In this document: positions 36,101 through 48,504 of the stretch, one piece after another | Layout of the letters: each line of letters starts with the position of its first letter | How positions within the stretch are numbered: position 1 is the first letter of the stretch | Assembly (NCBI GenBank): GCA_037043015.1 | Contig: CM073324.1 | Span: 26,862,097-26,926,096, forward strand | From: Bryum argenteum | Lineage: Eukaryota; Streptophyta; Bryopsida; Bryales; Bryaceae | DNA: 64,000 bases | Direction: 5' to 3' | Translations under genes and position numbers: made by a program | Notes under the pieces: generated by a model | What the model saw: only the letters and a program-made list of their open reading frames with translations | The model's database searches: none | What the model was told of the DNA's origin: nothing

Positions 36101-38219
36101 TCTACACTTTTTTAGATCCAATGGGTTATAAGTCGGAGACACTTAAGTTTCCGTCCGCAGCTACATTAGATTAGTCTATCCGATTTGTGGTACTGATATA
36201 TATTGCGGTTTGCTACTGACAGTCCTGGAGGAGTTCTATCACATCCGTCTGGAGCTCTATGTCAAGAGAAAGGTACTTCCCGTCTAACTTCAGCCCACTA
36301 CAGTTTAATATTCAAGACTTGAGCCTTCGAGGCAGGTACTGAAACTATCTACAATTTCTCTATGCAGGCTGTTCAACTCCAGAACCTTCAGTACGAGCTT
36401 CTGAAGGTGGACAACAAAGTGAGATTCATTCTTGGCGTCGTGAAAGGTGAAATTATTGTAAACAATCGCAAACGTGCAGCCTTGCTCGCTGAACTCCAGA
36501 CGAAAGGCTTCACTCCATTTCCCAAGAAATCGAAGTCATCCGATCCTCCCGTGGTGGGAGCTGATCCCATTATCGAAGACGGAGAAGAGGTGCGATTGCA
36601 TTCTTCCACTTCATTCTCCGTATCAATGATAGAGAATTGTTCTAGATACCACACGTTTTCTCCACTCGACTGTCGCGTCTGGGGTCATTGACTTTTTCAA
36701 ATTGGACTGGTTTAGGACGAGAAAGTGAAGGGAGTCAAGGCTGGGGATTACGAATATCTTCTCTCGATGCCCATTGGCACGTTGACGTTTGAGAAAGTTG
36801 AGCAACTTCGTTCACAACGAGACAAGATGGAAGATGATGTGGAGGAGCTGAAGAAGGCCACCCCGAAAGCATTGTGGGAGAAGGATCTTGATGAATTTCT
36901 CACAAAATTGGATGTAAGTCATAGTCTGCACATCGATAGCTTTTCTTGGAAGGAAAAAATGTCCGCTCGTTCGTTGAGTGATGATGGCAGACATGTATCG
37001 CCCTCACTGGTAACTGACCTCCTACACTGGAACACAGGCCCAGGAAGTGCAAGAGGAGATTGACGCAGCTTACGAGGCCAAGCATTCCGCTAAGGAAGGG
37101 AACCAGGGTACCAAACGACCTGCTCCCAGAAAGCCAGCCGCTCCGAAAGCTAAGAAGGTTGAACCACTAGATGACGGTGACATTGAGGCAGTTTCAGCGC
37201 CAGTCGCTCCAGCGCCAAGCAAGCCTGTGGCTACAAGTAAGCTTCTCAACGTTCTGTAACTATGGATTTTCACCACATATCGCAATTTCCTCTTGGCTGT
37301 ACTTAAGGCAGCATATGTCCTTGAGAATTTCTATCTGCAGGTTCTTACGTATTGTTGTATGTTATGCAGAAGCTCCTCCAAAACCACGAGCAAAGGCTGC
37401 GCCCAAGAAGCCCGCAAAACTAGTGGTACATCCAGGCCTAACTATATTGGCTATCGTGTGAATTTGGATGTTTAAGTTAGCGGGGAACCTTTTGTCCGAG
37501 TATGGAGGTCATTTTTGACCTACTTGATTTACTGATGGTTACGACAGGAACTCGATGAGAGCGATGATGAGGACTTCACTGCGAGCCTTCGTGATCGCTT
37601 AGCATCTTACAACACCAAGGTTGCTCAGCCCAGCGTTGTCATAGGTGGGTACCGCCAAGGTTTGACTATGTACTGCTGACAGGTCACAGTTCTTACCCCG
37701 TTCATGCAGTGATTCACTGAAGAAAGTATGGTTCCTCTTTTTATTCGCATATTGTCTCGAGATTCTGATAGGAATTGTTTGCAATGTTAAAGTTTTGTCT
37801 ATGTGAGTATTAATCTGAAGAATTACTTCTTTGCAGAGGATGTAAAGCCCGCTGAGGTTGAGGTTGAAGTCGCCAAGGTCTCAAAACCTGCACCCAAGAA
37901 GCGACTTCAGACGTTGAAAGCCAAGAGCCAAGTAATCTTATCTCCCCCAAGCTCACCTGAATCCTCTGTTTCTCCAGAGAAACCGAAGGCACCTGTAAGA
38001 GTTCGGAAGATTCAGGTTTCACCACTGAACAAGAAGACGAAGGCATTGACATCCAAACAGGTCGTGCAGGCGGCAGAAGCTGAAGCTGCAGCACGGCCAG
38101 CTCGAGCGGGGCGCCGGAAAGTGCAGTACATACTCAGCGATAGCAGTAGTAGCGAAGATGAAGCGAAGGAAGACAGCGATGACGTTGTTTCAGACTTCTC
38201 TGACACAGAGAGCTTTTGA
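30163..38219 (+). CDS. TOP2: DNA topoisomerase II (ATP-hydrolysing type IIA)
   Basis: Complete 23-exon gene: 30163-30216, 30924-31298, 31400-31657, 31787-32079, 32302-32368, 32505-32775, 32950-33149, 33300-33509, 33673-33786, 33894-34001, 34119-34283, 34551-34736, 34874-35029, 35145-35447, 35583-35771, 35885-36071, 36223-36272, 36368-36589, 36716-36913, 37038-37236, 37370-37425, 37548-37644, 37837-38219. It encodes 1446 residues, near the plant norm of about 1470, with no frameshift. GHKL ATPase motifs are present ([41 protein letters not shown]). The TOPRIM domain has EGDSA (about 498-502) and DHDGSHIKG (from 577). The winged-helix catalytic tyrosine is about residue 829 in ASPRYIFT. The tail is a Lys/Pro/Ala- and acid-rich C-terminal domain ending in a Ser/Asp/Glu tract. 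The enzyme passes one DNA duplex through another to decatenate and relax chromosomes in the nucleus. The first exon (18 codons) is non-conserved, and its start is chosen as the ATG preceding the phase-0 donor. Confidence 0.97.
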
Positions 38220-38960
38220 ATTGTCGGGAACATGTAAAAAGGTAATTGATTTAGAATCACTTAACTGGCATTTATGTCGGTTATGATTGATTTGAGATAG
38301 CATACTGTTAGTTGTAAATAGCGTAGGTGCTGGACGCAAGTCATCGATTATGACCTGCTCCATGAATTGTCCTCAGACTCAAAGGAATGAACAGACCAGA
38401 ATCATTTTTGACACCGCTTCTCTGTTTACTCGTCTTACCCGCTTGGTGCTATCCGCAGAATGCTCCTTTTATGACTCCACCCCGACGCCTGGTATGCAAC
38501 TGCAGTATTCCTGAAAATTTTAAACCTATGGGAGTCAGATGTCCGATACAGGTACACGATTTCTAGGTTGTAAGTCAAGAGTTAGGCAGCAATGACGACA
38601 AATTGATCTACAACGCTAGGAGTTATTTCGGAGCAGAGCGTATCAGTATGCTGAGTTTGAAATAGATCGTCGATAGGCTGAGCTTTGAATCCACCTCTTA
38701 ATCCCCAATCCTTATGATCATGTTCAGTGAAACGTTCGAGATCTTAGGCAGGGAGTATTATCCTCCTACTGATGAAAGGTAGGATTCCCGTCGAGAGACA
38801 TTACGGGTTTGAAATGTCAGACTATTGTTGGAACTGAGAATTTACAGTGATCAAGCTCTAACATGTTAAGAAGATTGGACCGCAGGTTCTCAAAGTTGAC
38901 TTGACAATCTTCTTCAATATTTAAATTTGAACTGTTGTTGAGTTACTTCTTCATGATGAT
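38220..38960. other. 3' flank of topoisomerase II
   Basis: Includes the presumed 3' untranslated region. No second gene was seen. Confidence 0.4.
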
Positions 38961-38964
38961 GATC

Positions 38965-39470
38965 AGAGTGGAACGTTGTTTCGTGGGCTTTTGTCATTCT
39001 GAAAGTGTTACATGCAAGCTACTGTACCATCTGGTATTGCACCATGTTGTCCGTCTTTGCAATCGCTTTAGTGGCTGCCATTCTCCTGGAACTCCGAAGG
39101 CTCAATACAAGTTTTAAAGTTCCTCTAAATCTCAGTCAATATTCTGCACTGCTGAAGCACTGTTTATTTCCTCTGTTTTCAAGACATTCGTTTGCAACGA
39201 CTGTACCTCGAGATTTGTGCAGCCGCCAAATTCGGTTCTAGACTCTAAACAACGGATGCGCGAAATGCGTGTCGCTATGGCTTTCACTGATAGGCCGATA
39301 TAGATTGCAATAACGGCTGAGAGCATCTGTTACCTGTCATTATCGAATTCAGAATATTCTTCACTTCCATGGACACTCTCGGTAACGCCTATCACGAGAT
39401 AAGGGGAGTCCTTTGAAATCCTAAAATCCCTATCCGTGGTCTACCACCGGTATGACATCCTGTCCAGTGC
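38965..39470. repeat. Segmental duplicate, copy 1 (pairs with 49432-49935)
   Basis: About 0.5 kb shared in direct orientation, with landmarks in the same order: GTTGTTTCGTGGGCT, CATGCAAGCTACTGTACCAT, CTCGAGATTTGTGC, CGGATGCGCGAAATGCGTG, TCCATGGACACTCTCGGTAA. Open frames in it do not match between copies. Confidence 0.8.
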
Positions 39471-39534
39471 AGCATTTTCCGAATCTGAGTCGGTAAGAAC
39501 TTTCTAGATTTCAGACGCGAAAGGTTTGCATTTG

Positions 39535-39753
39535 ACCCTTCGACACCCATGGGGTCTGAAATGCGCAGCCCAAAATTGAATCAGAGCATCTTTTGGACTT
39601 GGGCATCATGAATAGTGCACTTTTTGAACTTAGGCATCATGAGTGAACCAATCAATGATGAGCTTGCAACCTCCTACAAGGTTATGTACAACCCCAACCT
39701 ACCTACCAAAATCCTTCCAAAGCACAAAATCACTCATACAAATTGTGATTTAA
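39535..39753. mobile_element. TTAA-type MITE, truncated copy
   Basis: Left portion of the copy A family (GGGCATCATGAATAGTGCAC and the following interior). It stops at ATTGTGATT, where TTAACCC and copy B begin. Confidence 0.7.
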
Positions 39754-39756
39754 CCC

Positions 39757-40123
39757 TTAACCCTTAAACGTCAGGCTATACGGATTTGGGCAGCCCAGTA
39801 TTGGATCATAGCATCTTTTGGGCTCGGGCATCATGAATAGTGCACTTTTTGAACTTGGGCATTATGAATGATCCAATCAATGATGAGCTTGCAACCTCCT
39901 ACAAATATTGTACAACTCCAACCTACCTACCACAATCCTTTCAAAGCACAAAATCACTCATACAAATTGTGATTTGAATTCTAAAATTTCACTTTTTGAA
40001 TGCATCAGAAGAAGGTGACCAGTTTGACATCAAAATGTAAGTGAAAAGTTGAGCACATTGAGAGCTACAGAAGATTCTGTTGGAAAAGTACCCCTCGGGT
40101 CACCTTAGACGTTTAAGGGTTAA
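39757..40123. mobile_element. TTAA-flanked MITE, piggyBac-like ends, copy B
   Basis: The element at 39761-40119 begins CCCTTAAACGTC and ends GACGTTTAAGGG. TTAA lies at 39757-39760 and 40120-40123. The interior is close to copy A. The right TTAA is directly followed by another left end, CCCTTAAACGCCC (40124), of a copy with a different interior and no recognised right end. Confidence 0.75.
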
Positions 40124-41045
40124 CCCTTAAACGCCCACGATGTCGAAAAACGACATTTTGGATGTACATCGAGAAACTCTGAAGAGCCATATCTTCTTCA
40201 TCCAAGGTCCGTTTTGGATGAAATCACTTGGGTTAGGTTCTTAATCAAGTCTAGTTTGTGTTGTAAAATTTGCAAGCCCATACAATAAAGTATGAATTAA
40301 TGGAATGCACTTCAGTGAAGACAACTCTTGTTTTTGGGTTTCCAACCATGGGGCATGTATTACCATTGCAAGCCAATTATGTGAAATTAAAAATAGTTTT
40401 TCATGATTTTTTTTTCATGGTCATGATCTTAAGGTGATTCTTAACAACTTTGTAGTGAGAAACTTTGTGAAGCCATTCCCACCACTAGAAATATCCTACA
40501 AGGACTTAAAGGATGGTTTGATAAAGTTGGGGTGATTACTTTCATAAGCTCATTGCCAAACTCGAATTCTTTTAGCATTCTTGCAGAGTTTAAAACAAAG
40601 TTCAATTTTCCACCTTAAGTGTTGATTGAAAACTTATCACGAAACTCTCTAACTACTCCGTCTCAAAAGTTTAGAGGGAGCAAGTATTTTTAAACATTTA
40701 ACAATGAGCTCAATTATCTAAAGAACAACTTATAGCACTCATATCAACTTTGCAAGTGAAATTGAACATCGTAATTGAAGCACAAAGTGACAGTGGTCAA
40801 TTGTGGATGGAACATGTAGAGTTGTAGTTCTTTGAACAATCTTACAAAAAAGAAGCAATTTTTTGCAATGATAGTATAAAACACTCCGATGTGGTTCCAA
40901 TGCCTTTTATGGATTGCAATTCCGATCATTTTTGAGTATACAGGCACATTTCGAACTTTTTCAAAAACTGCCTTCAAATGGAGTTCGAATTATTTCTGTA
41001 CCCGACTGTACAGAGGGTGGACTCTTGAATGAGGGCGGGAAAGTG
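40124..41045. other. AT-rich DNA beginning with an orphan TTAA-type MITE end
   Basis: CCCTTAAACGCCCACGATGTC at 40124 resembles the left end of the family, but the downstream sequence does not match other copies. No gene was seen. Confidence 0.4.
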
Positions 41046-41455
41046 GGGCAATGGTTAGTGGTAGCTACCAGGGAGGCACCCAAGAATCTGTGGAGACCCC
41101 CCAAGGTTATTTTTGAAGATTTTGAATTCAGAGTTGGAGTCTACAGCCCCAAAATACTTTAGGGGTATACTCCTTGGCAATTTGAACCAATATATTAAAT
41201 ACTAGGGAGCTCCTTTATCCCTCCCCCATCCTCAAAATCATTACTCTAGGGAGAAAGTGAGGGCCGTGTGCCTCACGGATCACCGTATTTCAGTGCTACG
41301 AGCGATTTTCGGAGCCCAGGGAGGGGGATGGGTAATGAGCCCCTGATTTTTTGATGTATACGCATTAAATGCCATGGAGTAAGTCCCGCAGAGTAATTTG
41401 GGGTCGCAGACCTCAAATTTGAATTCAAAATTATCAAAAAGAGTCACCGGGGGGC
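41046..41455. mobile_element. Two head-to-head partial copies of the Mutator-type MITE
   Basis: 41046-41230 resembles 7221-7430 in direct orientation (GGCAATGGTTAGTGGTAGCT, then GGAGGCACCC). 41317-41455 resembles its interior in inverse orientation (ATGGGTAATGAGCCCC, ATTTTTTGATGTATAC, CTCAAATTTGAATTCAAAAT). The copies are diverged. Confidence 0.6.
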
Positions 41456-41700
41456 CGAAATGGAGAATTCAACAAATTTTGAAGAAAAAATCCTATTGGC
41501 TGATGGGGCTCCGAATAACGCTCGTAGGGGCCCGGTTTTGGGGAAATTTACGGTGTGATGTCGTTGACATTTATTTATAGGAATCAACAGTTAGCGACTT
41601 CGCAACAGTTAACGGACGATCGATTCACTTGCCCGGTCCTCTGCGCAGTTCGACCAGCTGGCTCACAGCAGCCTCCACTCACACACTCAATATTTAAAGG
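41456..41700. repeat. Inverted match to the 62960-63040 region
   Basis: TTTACGGTGTGATGTCGTTG and the following ACATTTATTTATAGGAATCAA at 41545-41587 are the complement of the sequence at 62960-63020, next to the 23-bp tandem array there. This marks an end shared by two repeat copies. Confidence 0.5.
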
Positions 41701-41709
41701 CACAATAGT

Positions 41710-42800
41710 TAAGTATAGTTGCACTCTTCGGATTCTACACGAGTCGGCTTCAGTTGTGGTCCCTGCAACCCAAGCTTTTCACATTCTCTTGTCCACAGAG
41801 GGGCAGTGGTTTCTCCAACTCGTCAGGTTCTTGATCCGTATGGTTGTCCTGGGGAGACTGCGCATCCCTTGCAGACATCACCGACGTTGTTGTGAGCTCA
41901 ACGCCCCCAATGTCCATGAATTCTGCATGGAATGCGTCTCTCCCAGCCAACCATACGCATTGAGGCGTCTCGCAGCTCACTGCATTCGTCCTTTTGTCTG
42001 TGCATGTAGGACGCTCATGCATTCAATACGTCAAAATCTTGACTAGTATGGGCTGACTGAGGAACATGCATGCGTGCGTGTCCCTCAGTCATCCATACTA
42101 GTCAAGCACCCGACGAGCTCCCTTCTTATGCTTCCTGCGCATCCTTTGCAGCCATCACCGACGTTGTTGCGAGCTCAACGCCCCCTATGTCCATCACTGC
42201 TGCACGGAAAGCGTCTCTCTCAGCCAACCATACGCTTGAGGCGTCTGGCAGCTCATTTTCGATGCTTGTTTACGTTGTCTCGCTTGTTTAATACGTCAGA
42301 TCTTGACTGGTATGGTTTGAACGGGAGAGACAAGATGCATTGTTTGAGCACATCTGTGACAATGTTGCATTATCAATGCTCCAGCGTCAAGTGGTTGTAC
42401 ATAGAATGCATGCGTCCCCCTCAGTCATCCATACCAGTGAAGCACATGACGTATATGCTTCCTGCGCATCCCTTGCAGCCATCACCGACGTTGTTGTGAG
42501 CTCAACGCCCCCTATGTCCATCAATGCTGCACGGAATGCGTCTCTCTCAGCCAACCATACGCTTGAGGCGTCTGGCAGCTCATTTTCGACCTCATTCAAC
42601 ATCGCCACTCGGTCAATCACTTCATTGGTAAATCCTTCCCGCACCGCGCCCGACATTTGTCTTGACACCTTTGGCGGCCGCGTCTTTACATTCCTTCCAC
42701 TGTGCCATATTGTCCAAAGACTTTCATTGCTAGTGCGTTACGTTGTCCTGCATTGCTATTGCACCTACTGCTCTGTATAGCAATGGCTACTGAGGACGGT
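41710..42800 (-). repeat. Amplified unknown coding-like family, three minus-strand fragments
   Basis: Three adjacent diverged copies (about 41720-42030, 42080-42300 and 42330-42800) share on the minus strand a reading NEVENELPDASS, then WLAERDAFRAALMDIGGVEL, then a TTTSVMAARDAQ-like segment. The third copy runs further 5' and matches 50460-50840. No intact gene and no known domain. Confidence 0.6.
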
Positions 42801-43369
42801 GTTTGATACAGTTTACACATCAATGTCGGTCGTAGGTCTTCTGATTAAGGAGATCTGCACTAAATAAATGCAGTGTCCAGATAGTAGTCTTCAGTCTGTC
42901 TATGATGTATATGCCAGATAGAATGGCTAGTTTTGTATTTAGTTTCTAGAATTTATCTGTGTCTTTATTTATGGAGATTTGGCTTCACATTTAAATTTTA
43001 GCTTTCTGGGCAACGGTAATTTTTTGACCAGTCCTCGCTGCTCATGCACTTACTGACATGCTTTATAGTGCTGTGTATGACACTACCGATGGCAGGTCAA
43101 GGGTGAATGCGGCAGCTATCACACTACTGATCCTTAACCCACTCTCTGTCAAATCTTTTTTTTCGCACTCATGAGATTGGAGTTATATGATCTTCCCATT
43201 GTGTGCGTTGGAACAGAGTTTCTGTGAGACGACCGATAGGAGGCCATGTAGGTGATAGGAGCTTCAACCAAAAGACAAGACATCTTTGTAAAATGCAAAC
43301 CTTTCGCGTTTGAAAGAAAGTACTTACCGAATCAGATTTGACATAAAGGCCTGAATGGTGAGTAGGTGC
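42801..43369. other. Intergenic, no gene seen
   Basis: Short frames only. Confidence 0.35.
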
Positions 43370-43372
43370 CTT

Positions 43373-43556
43373 TACGTGTAAAGAAATATAAGCGTATGTG
43401 TAAAGAAACATACAAATATGTGTAAAGAAATACACCAATACACGTAAAGAGATATACCAATATGCGTAAAGAAGTATACTTGTACTTGTAAAGACATAGA
43501 GGCACACGTGTAAAGAAATATACCACTACGCATAAGAAATATACACTACTAAAGAC
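43373..43556. repeat. Degenerate minisatellite, about 24-bp unit
   Basis: Seven or so imperfect units built on GTGTAAAGAAATATACCAAT with a variable TATGC-like spacer. The minus-strand open frame through it (rich in Tyr, Phe and Leu) is a product of the repeat. Confidence 0.75.
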
Positions 43557-43807
43557 ACTCACACACGGCGGAGTAACAGGAAGGAAACACTTTATTACTG
43601 TCAAACAAAGAGAGAGAGAATAAGCCTGTTACAGATTCCCGGCGTTCCAAGATCGCCGCCTCAAAACTGTGGAGAATGTCTCTATCGATCTCTGCAGAAA
43701 ATAAACTCGGGTCTACAGGGAAAGGGTATGCAAACACAGTAAAAAACAAAAGATCCGACGAACAAAATATCTCTTAGAGCCGCAAGCCTCAACTGTAACT
43801 TACAGTC

Positions 43808-44340
43808 ATGAGGGAGTGCGGCCGTGCAGCTTCGACGCCAGCCCGCGATATTGGCATAAGTATCCGCTCCCTTCTCGTGGGTCCGAGTGTCTCAAGCTTA
43901 CCGCGCGTAGTCTCGAGTGAGCCTAGTGGCACCGGATTTGGGATCTCGAAGTCTGTCAAATTCTCTTTTCGTAGTAATTGCGGAATCTTGATAGTAAGCA
44001 GCAGCTGTCCCTAATCTAAAATGATGACAAGGCGCGCAAGCAATTGCATGGCATGGTACCGGTTAAAAGTATCCTTTCGGGTTGCAATCTCCATGCATGA
44101 GCAGCCTTTCTTCGGCATTGCGGCACGGCTACCTCTGCTTGGCCTCGGCGACTCCAGGCTGGGTCGGTACTACGATGAAGTTCTCGCTCCCTACCTCCAC
44201 TCTTTACTGCTCTTAAATTACCCCTCTGTTCCTTAATACATCACTTGCGGTTACGCCTGTATTCAAGCAATCTTGTCTTTACGATTTGTGCTAAACCACG
44301 TAAAGTCGCTAACTGTTGATTCAAACTGTAGCAATTTTGG
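43808..44340. repeat. Segmental duplicate, copy 1 (pairs with 62470-62990)
   Basis: About 0.52 kb in direct orientation with few differences: GGAGTGCGGCCGTGCAGCTT, CTCGTGGGTCCGAGTGTCTC, CTCGGCGACTCCAGGCTGGG and GCTAACTGTTGATTC all recur in order. Small indels (for example TATA at 62514) separate the copies. A third, diverged inverted copy lies around 45595-45720. Confidence 0.85.
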
Positions 44341-44700
44341 AGCCGAAACCGCAAAATTGGACATGTGTTAATTTTAGGAAGCCACCGAAAGTGAATTTCT
44401 CATGTGACTTCTTTCTCATGTTCATGTTCATTGTCGTTGGGACTCTAAGTGTATATTGATTTTAGATTACCGTATTGAGCGTTGAGATTTGGATTTGGCA
44501 GATTCGGCTGCTAAGAAATACACGTTGCCTTAAAGAGATGGGGTTAGCGAGAGGCACTGAAAGGAGGGGAGGTACTGTAACTGCGTAACAATCTCCACAT
44601 ATCTGTCAACGTTATGTATGCCGTTAAGATGGCGGCACTGCCGCGACACTCACGAGGTAGCCGTGGCGCTTTGTTCGCAGGGATGTCGACTTCAAATTGC
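44341..44700. other. No gene seen
   Basis: Short frames only. Confidence 0.3.
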
Positions 44701-45060
44701 ATAGCGCTTTATACAGGAATGATAGAAGAACTCTGACCTACAGAGCGGATAGCTTCTTCTGATTCTCGGTGTGTTCATCAAAATTGATGCCCACATCGAA
44801 TTCCTTCAGAAAGACAACTACGAACAAGCATTACTTTTTTCAGGTTCTTAGTGACACGGCAGAGCACACATAATTTCACGTGGTTCTGCTCTGACTTTCC
44901 GGTGACGTACTGATCGAAGAGTGATGCATCATCCAACTCAGTCAAAAGAATTGCGCACCTAACGCGCACTTCCGTAGTAAATTGCACAAGAGTGCACTCC
45001 GGATCGGCGCATCCAAAGCGTAGGAATGACAATGTGGCGAAATTGCAATACAGTGCGATG
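44700..45060 (-). pseudogene. Fragment of a repeated, possibly LRR-like sequence
   Basis: The minus-strand frame 44778-45032 reads LTELDDASLFDQYVTGKSEQ, then KLCVLCRVTKNLKKVMLVRS. The positions LTE(L/F)(D/E)(D/N)AS and (K/R)NL(K/R)K recur on the minus strand at 46213-46400, 47582-47740 and 48970-49200. A weak leucine-rich-repeat flavour (VTKNLKKVMLV) is the only hint of function. The copies are too short and diverged for a gene. Confidence 0.35.
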
Positions 45061-46090
45061 ACAATGGGGGCCGGTGACAGCAGGAGTGCAGCCTTCGAGA
45101 TAGAATTACAATGAAATCAAACAGAAAAGGTAACTAAAGAATGAGAAAACCTACTGAGATGATCATACCCTAACTGATGCATTCGTTAGTGCAAATCTTG
45201 TAAGCAAGATGAGAATGGGGAGACAATGATGTTGATTAGAGTATTGTACACTCTCTCTAATAGCAATACAAAGCAGTAAGTGCGATGGCAATGCACGGCT
45301 ACAACCAGTTTTAAACCTTCCTTATTTTTTATTTTTTTTATCTTTTCTTACCGGTTATAAGGTATTAAACTCGATTTGAACCATCGATTTGAACCTACCA
45401 TGGTAACTATGCTTGGGGTATGGTTGGGGGTGCCGTCACAAGCGAGCTCCTACAAGTTGGAGACGCCATTTCATTGACATTGCAGACGCGAGACTCTCGT
45501 ACTCTTGTACAGCAGTAATGAAGCTCTCTTTGGAGGCAACTACGGTAAAGGAGGGCTAATTAAAGATATGGACATAGTGGCGGTAGGGGCGAGAACGTAT
45601 CCGTAGTACCGACCAGCCTGGAATCTCCAGGGCAACGCAGAGGTAGCCGAGCCACAATTCCGTACAAGGCTGCCCATGCAAGGAGATTGCCAAACAAAAG
45701 GATACTTCATACCGCTACCATGTAAGTGCTACCGCGCCTTGTTATAATTGAAGGTGTGGGACAGCTGCTGCTTCCTATCAAGCTTTCAGAAGTACCCCAA
45801 AATTCAGCCTATTCAGTGTTTATTGAGTGGTTGAAATTGCTGCTTGTCTGCGTTGTAGCAGATTGATCTGCTACGAAGGAAAGCACGTGAATACACCAGC
45901 CAGAGAGGAGAGATAAAGAGATGGGGCCTTGGCGGGAGGCAATGAAATGCGAAGGTGAGGTAATGTGAGTACAACACAATCACCAGAAAAATATATAACC
46001 AATGAATGTAGTGAGAATGGTGACACTGCCGAGTCACGCTCGAGGGAGCCATAGCGTTCTATTTGCACGAATGTCAACTTCAAATCGTAT
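45061..46090. other. Mosaic of diverged repeats, no gene
   Basis: Includes the inverted third copy of the 43.8-kb duplicate at about 45595-45720. 45960-46080 resembles 44580-44690 (AATGGTGACACTGCCG...). Confidence 0.4.
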
Positions 46091-46880
46091 TCGCATCGTT
46101 CGGGGTTGAAAGACGAATAGTTACTTATCGACCAGAAAACTGTTCTAATTCCTGATGTGTTCATTAGAACTGGGACTCACATCGATTGCTTCTAAATGAA
46201 AAAAACCAGCAACTAAAACTTTCTCAAGTTTTTAGCTGAACGCCAGAAAACGCCTTGCACTACGTGATTCGGCACAAAAAAATTCAATGGCGTACTGAAA
46301 TCTGATGCATTATCAAACTCAGTCAAAAATTGCGCACCTAATGCGCAGATTTGTAGTAAATTGCACGAGAGTACACCCAGAATCCAAAGTGCAGAAATGG
46401 TGATGTAGAATGAGGTCGAAAATGAGCTGCCAGACGCCTCAAGCCGTATGGTTGGCGGAGGGAGACGCATTCCGTGCAGCATTGATAGACATTGGGGGAG
46501 TTGAGCTCATAACAACGTCGGTGATGTCTGCAATGGATGTGCAGTCCCCCAGGACAACCATACGGATCAAGAGCTTGACGAGTTGGAGAAACCACTGCCG
46601 TCTGTGGACAAGAGAATGTGAGTAGCTTGGGTTGCAGGATCTACATCCGAAGCCGACTCGTGTAGTTCCGAAGTGCAAACATACGCAACTGCTGTGTGTT
46701 TATATACTGTGTGCGAGAGGAAACTGCCGTGGGCAAACTGAGCTGGGCAAACGGCGTAGAGGACAGGGAGGGTGCGCAGAGAGCATACGAAGGGAGCTTG
46801 CCAGATGCTTGACAGATAGGGATGGTTGAGAGAGACGCATGCATTCCATGTCCCAGCACTTGACGCTGGAGCATTGTTAA
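46090..46880 (+). repeat. Amplified unknown family, fragment on plus strand (copy 4)
   Basis: Contains the LTEFDNAS-like block (46213-46400, minus reading), directly followed by GAGGTCGAAAATGAGCTGCC and the WL-AE-DAF-AALIDIGGVEL reading on the plus strand (46408-46620). The frame is broken. Confidence 0.5.
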
Positions 46881-46925
46881 TGCAACATTGTCTCCGATGT
46901 GCTCAAAGAATGCATCTCGTCTCAG

Positions 46926-47420
46926 TCATCCATACCAATCAAGATTCTGACGTATTGAATGCTTGAGCGTCCTACATGCACAGACAAAAAGATGGATGCA
47001 GTGACCCTTGAGCCGGCCTGACGAAGGCGGCTGTGAAGCAGGGCGGTTGCGTCCGGGACCGTGAGAGGAGAAGACATGAACAAGCATCCGAGTGGCCTCG
47101 TTTATATAGATGACTGACCGGTTGGGGGTCGAAAATGAGCTGCCAGACGCCTCAAGGTATATGGATTGCTGAGAGAGACGCATTCCGTCATTTCCGTGTA
47201 TGGATGGCTGAGAGAGACGCATTCCGTGCAGCATTGATGGACATGGGGGGCGCTGAGCTTGGAACAATGTCGGTGATGGCTGCAAGGGATGCGCAGTCTC
47301 CCCAGGACAACCATACGGATCAAGAGCCTGACGAGTTGACGAGCCTGCCCCTCTGTGGACACGAGAATGTGAGAAGCTTAGGTTGCTGGGACCACATCTG
47401 AAATTCGTGTAGTTTTCGCT
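46926..47420 (+). repeat. Amplified unknown family (copy 5), with an internal duplication
   Basis: The plus-strand reading SCQTPQGIWIAERDAF is followed by a second WMAERDAFRAALMDMGGAEL and ARDAQSPQDNHTDQEPDEL. The short AERDAF segment is duplicated (47160-47230). Confidence 0.5.
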
Positions 47421-47454
47421 AATGAAAACATACGTAACTGGACCTCCTGAGGCG

Positions 47455-47990
47455 CGTGAAATGAAACTGTTCTAATTCCCGATTTGTTAATCAGAATTGA
47501 TATTCACATCGATTGCTTCAAAAAGAAAAAAACGAGCAACTAAAACTTTCTCAAGTTTCTAGCTGAACGCCAGAAAACGCCTTACACTACGTGATCCTGC
47601 ACAGAAACTTCATTGACGGACGGAAAAGTTGATGCATTATCAAACTCAGTCAAAAATTGCGCACCTAACGCGCAAATTTGTAGTACATTGCATGAGAGTA
47701 CACCCAGAATCCAAAGTGCAGAAATGGCGATGTTGAATGAGGTCGAAAATGAGCTGCCAGACGCCTCAAGCCGTATGGTTGGCTGGGGGAGACGCATTCC
47801 GTACAACATTGATGGACATTAGGGGCGTGAGCTCACAACAACGTCGGTGATGGCTGCAAGGGATGCGCAGTCTGCCCCAGGACAACCATACGGATCAAGA
47901 GCCTGACGAGTTGGGAAAAACACTGCACCTCTGAGGATAAGAGAATGTGAGAAGCTTGGGTTCTTGGGACCACATTCGAATGTTAGACAT
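47455..47990 (+). repeat. Amplified unknown family (copy 6)
   Basis: Close relative of 46130-46640. The plus-strand frame 47613-47822 reads DALSNSVKNCAPNAQICSTL, HESTPRIQSAEMAMLNEVEN, then ELPDASS before breaking. Confidence 0.5.
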
Positions 47991-48255
47991 AATGATCGGA
48001 CACAGGGTAAACATATTGAAGTATTGTGTGTTTATATACTGCGTGTGCGAGAGGAAGCTGCCGTGGGCCAGCTGGGCTAACGGCGTAGAGGACAGGGAGG
48101 GTGTGCCGGGAGCTCTGACTGGGTACCACCGATTTCGTTGACCCGAAAATTCAGAATCTTGTTTGAATGACTTTCGTAAGAGCTTAAGAGGTAATTATAA
48201 TACTACATTGATTGCCTAAAAACCTGATAAAGATGAAGTAACTGATAGTTGTATT

Positions 48256-48504
48256 GTTTACACTGCCGGCCAGCAGTTTCGGCAGGCAGCCACCAGCTCA
48301 ATTCCGTTCCCACATCCTGCTGAACCTGCTGACCAATGAGATTCAATCCTTGCGGAAAAATGGTGTAAAAATAGTCTTCCTGCTGTGCCTGCTGGTTGAA
48401 GATGGTTGTTCCGGCCTGCTGGGCTATCTGCTGGGCGCAAAATCTGCTTGCTTAACTTAAACCGAATTTGGGGCTGCCCAGCAGGCGCAGCAGGGAGTGT
48501 AAAC
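48256..48504. mobile_element. 249-bp MITE with GTTTACACT ends
   Basis: Begins GTTTACACTGCCGGCCAGCA and ends TGCGCCTGCTGGGC-type complement up to AGTGTAAAC. The first 9 bases are perfectly inverted and a looser CAGCAG-rich stretch follows. The paralogous block at about 57655-57680 lacks it. Flanking TAGTTGTAT and TAGTTAGTAT may be an imperfect target duplication of 9-10 bp. Confidence 0.6.

Noticed and set aside
43332-43604. Minus-strand hydrophobic frame rich in Tyr/Phe/Leu, membrane-like
   Set aside because: It is generated by the degenerate 24-bp minisatellite.
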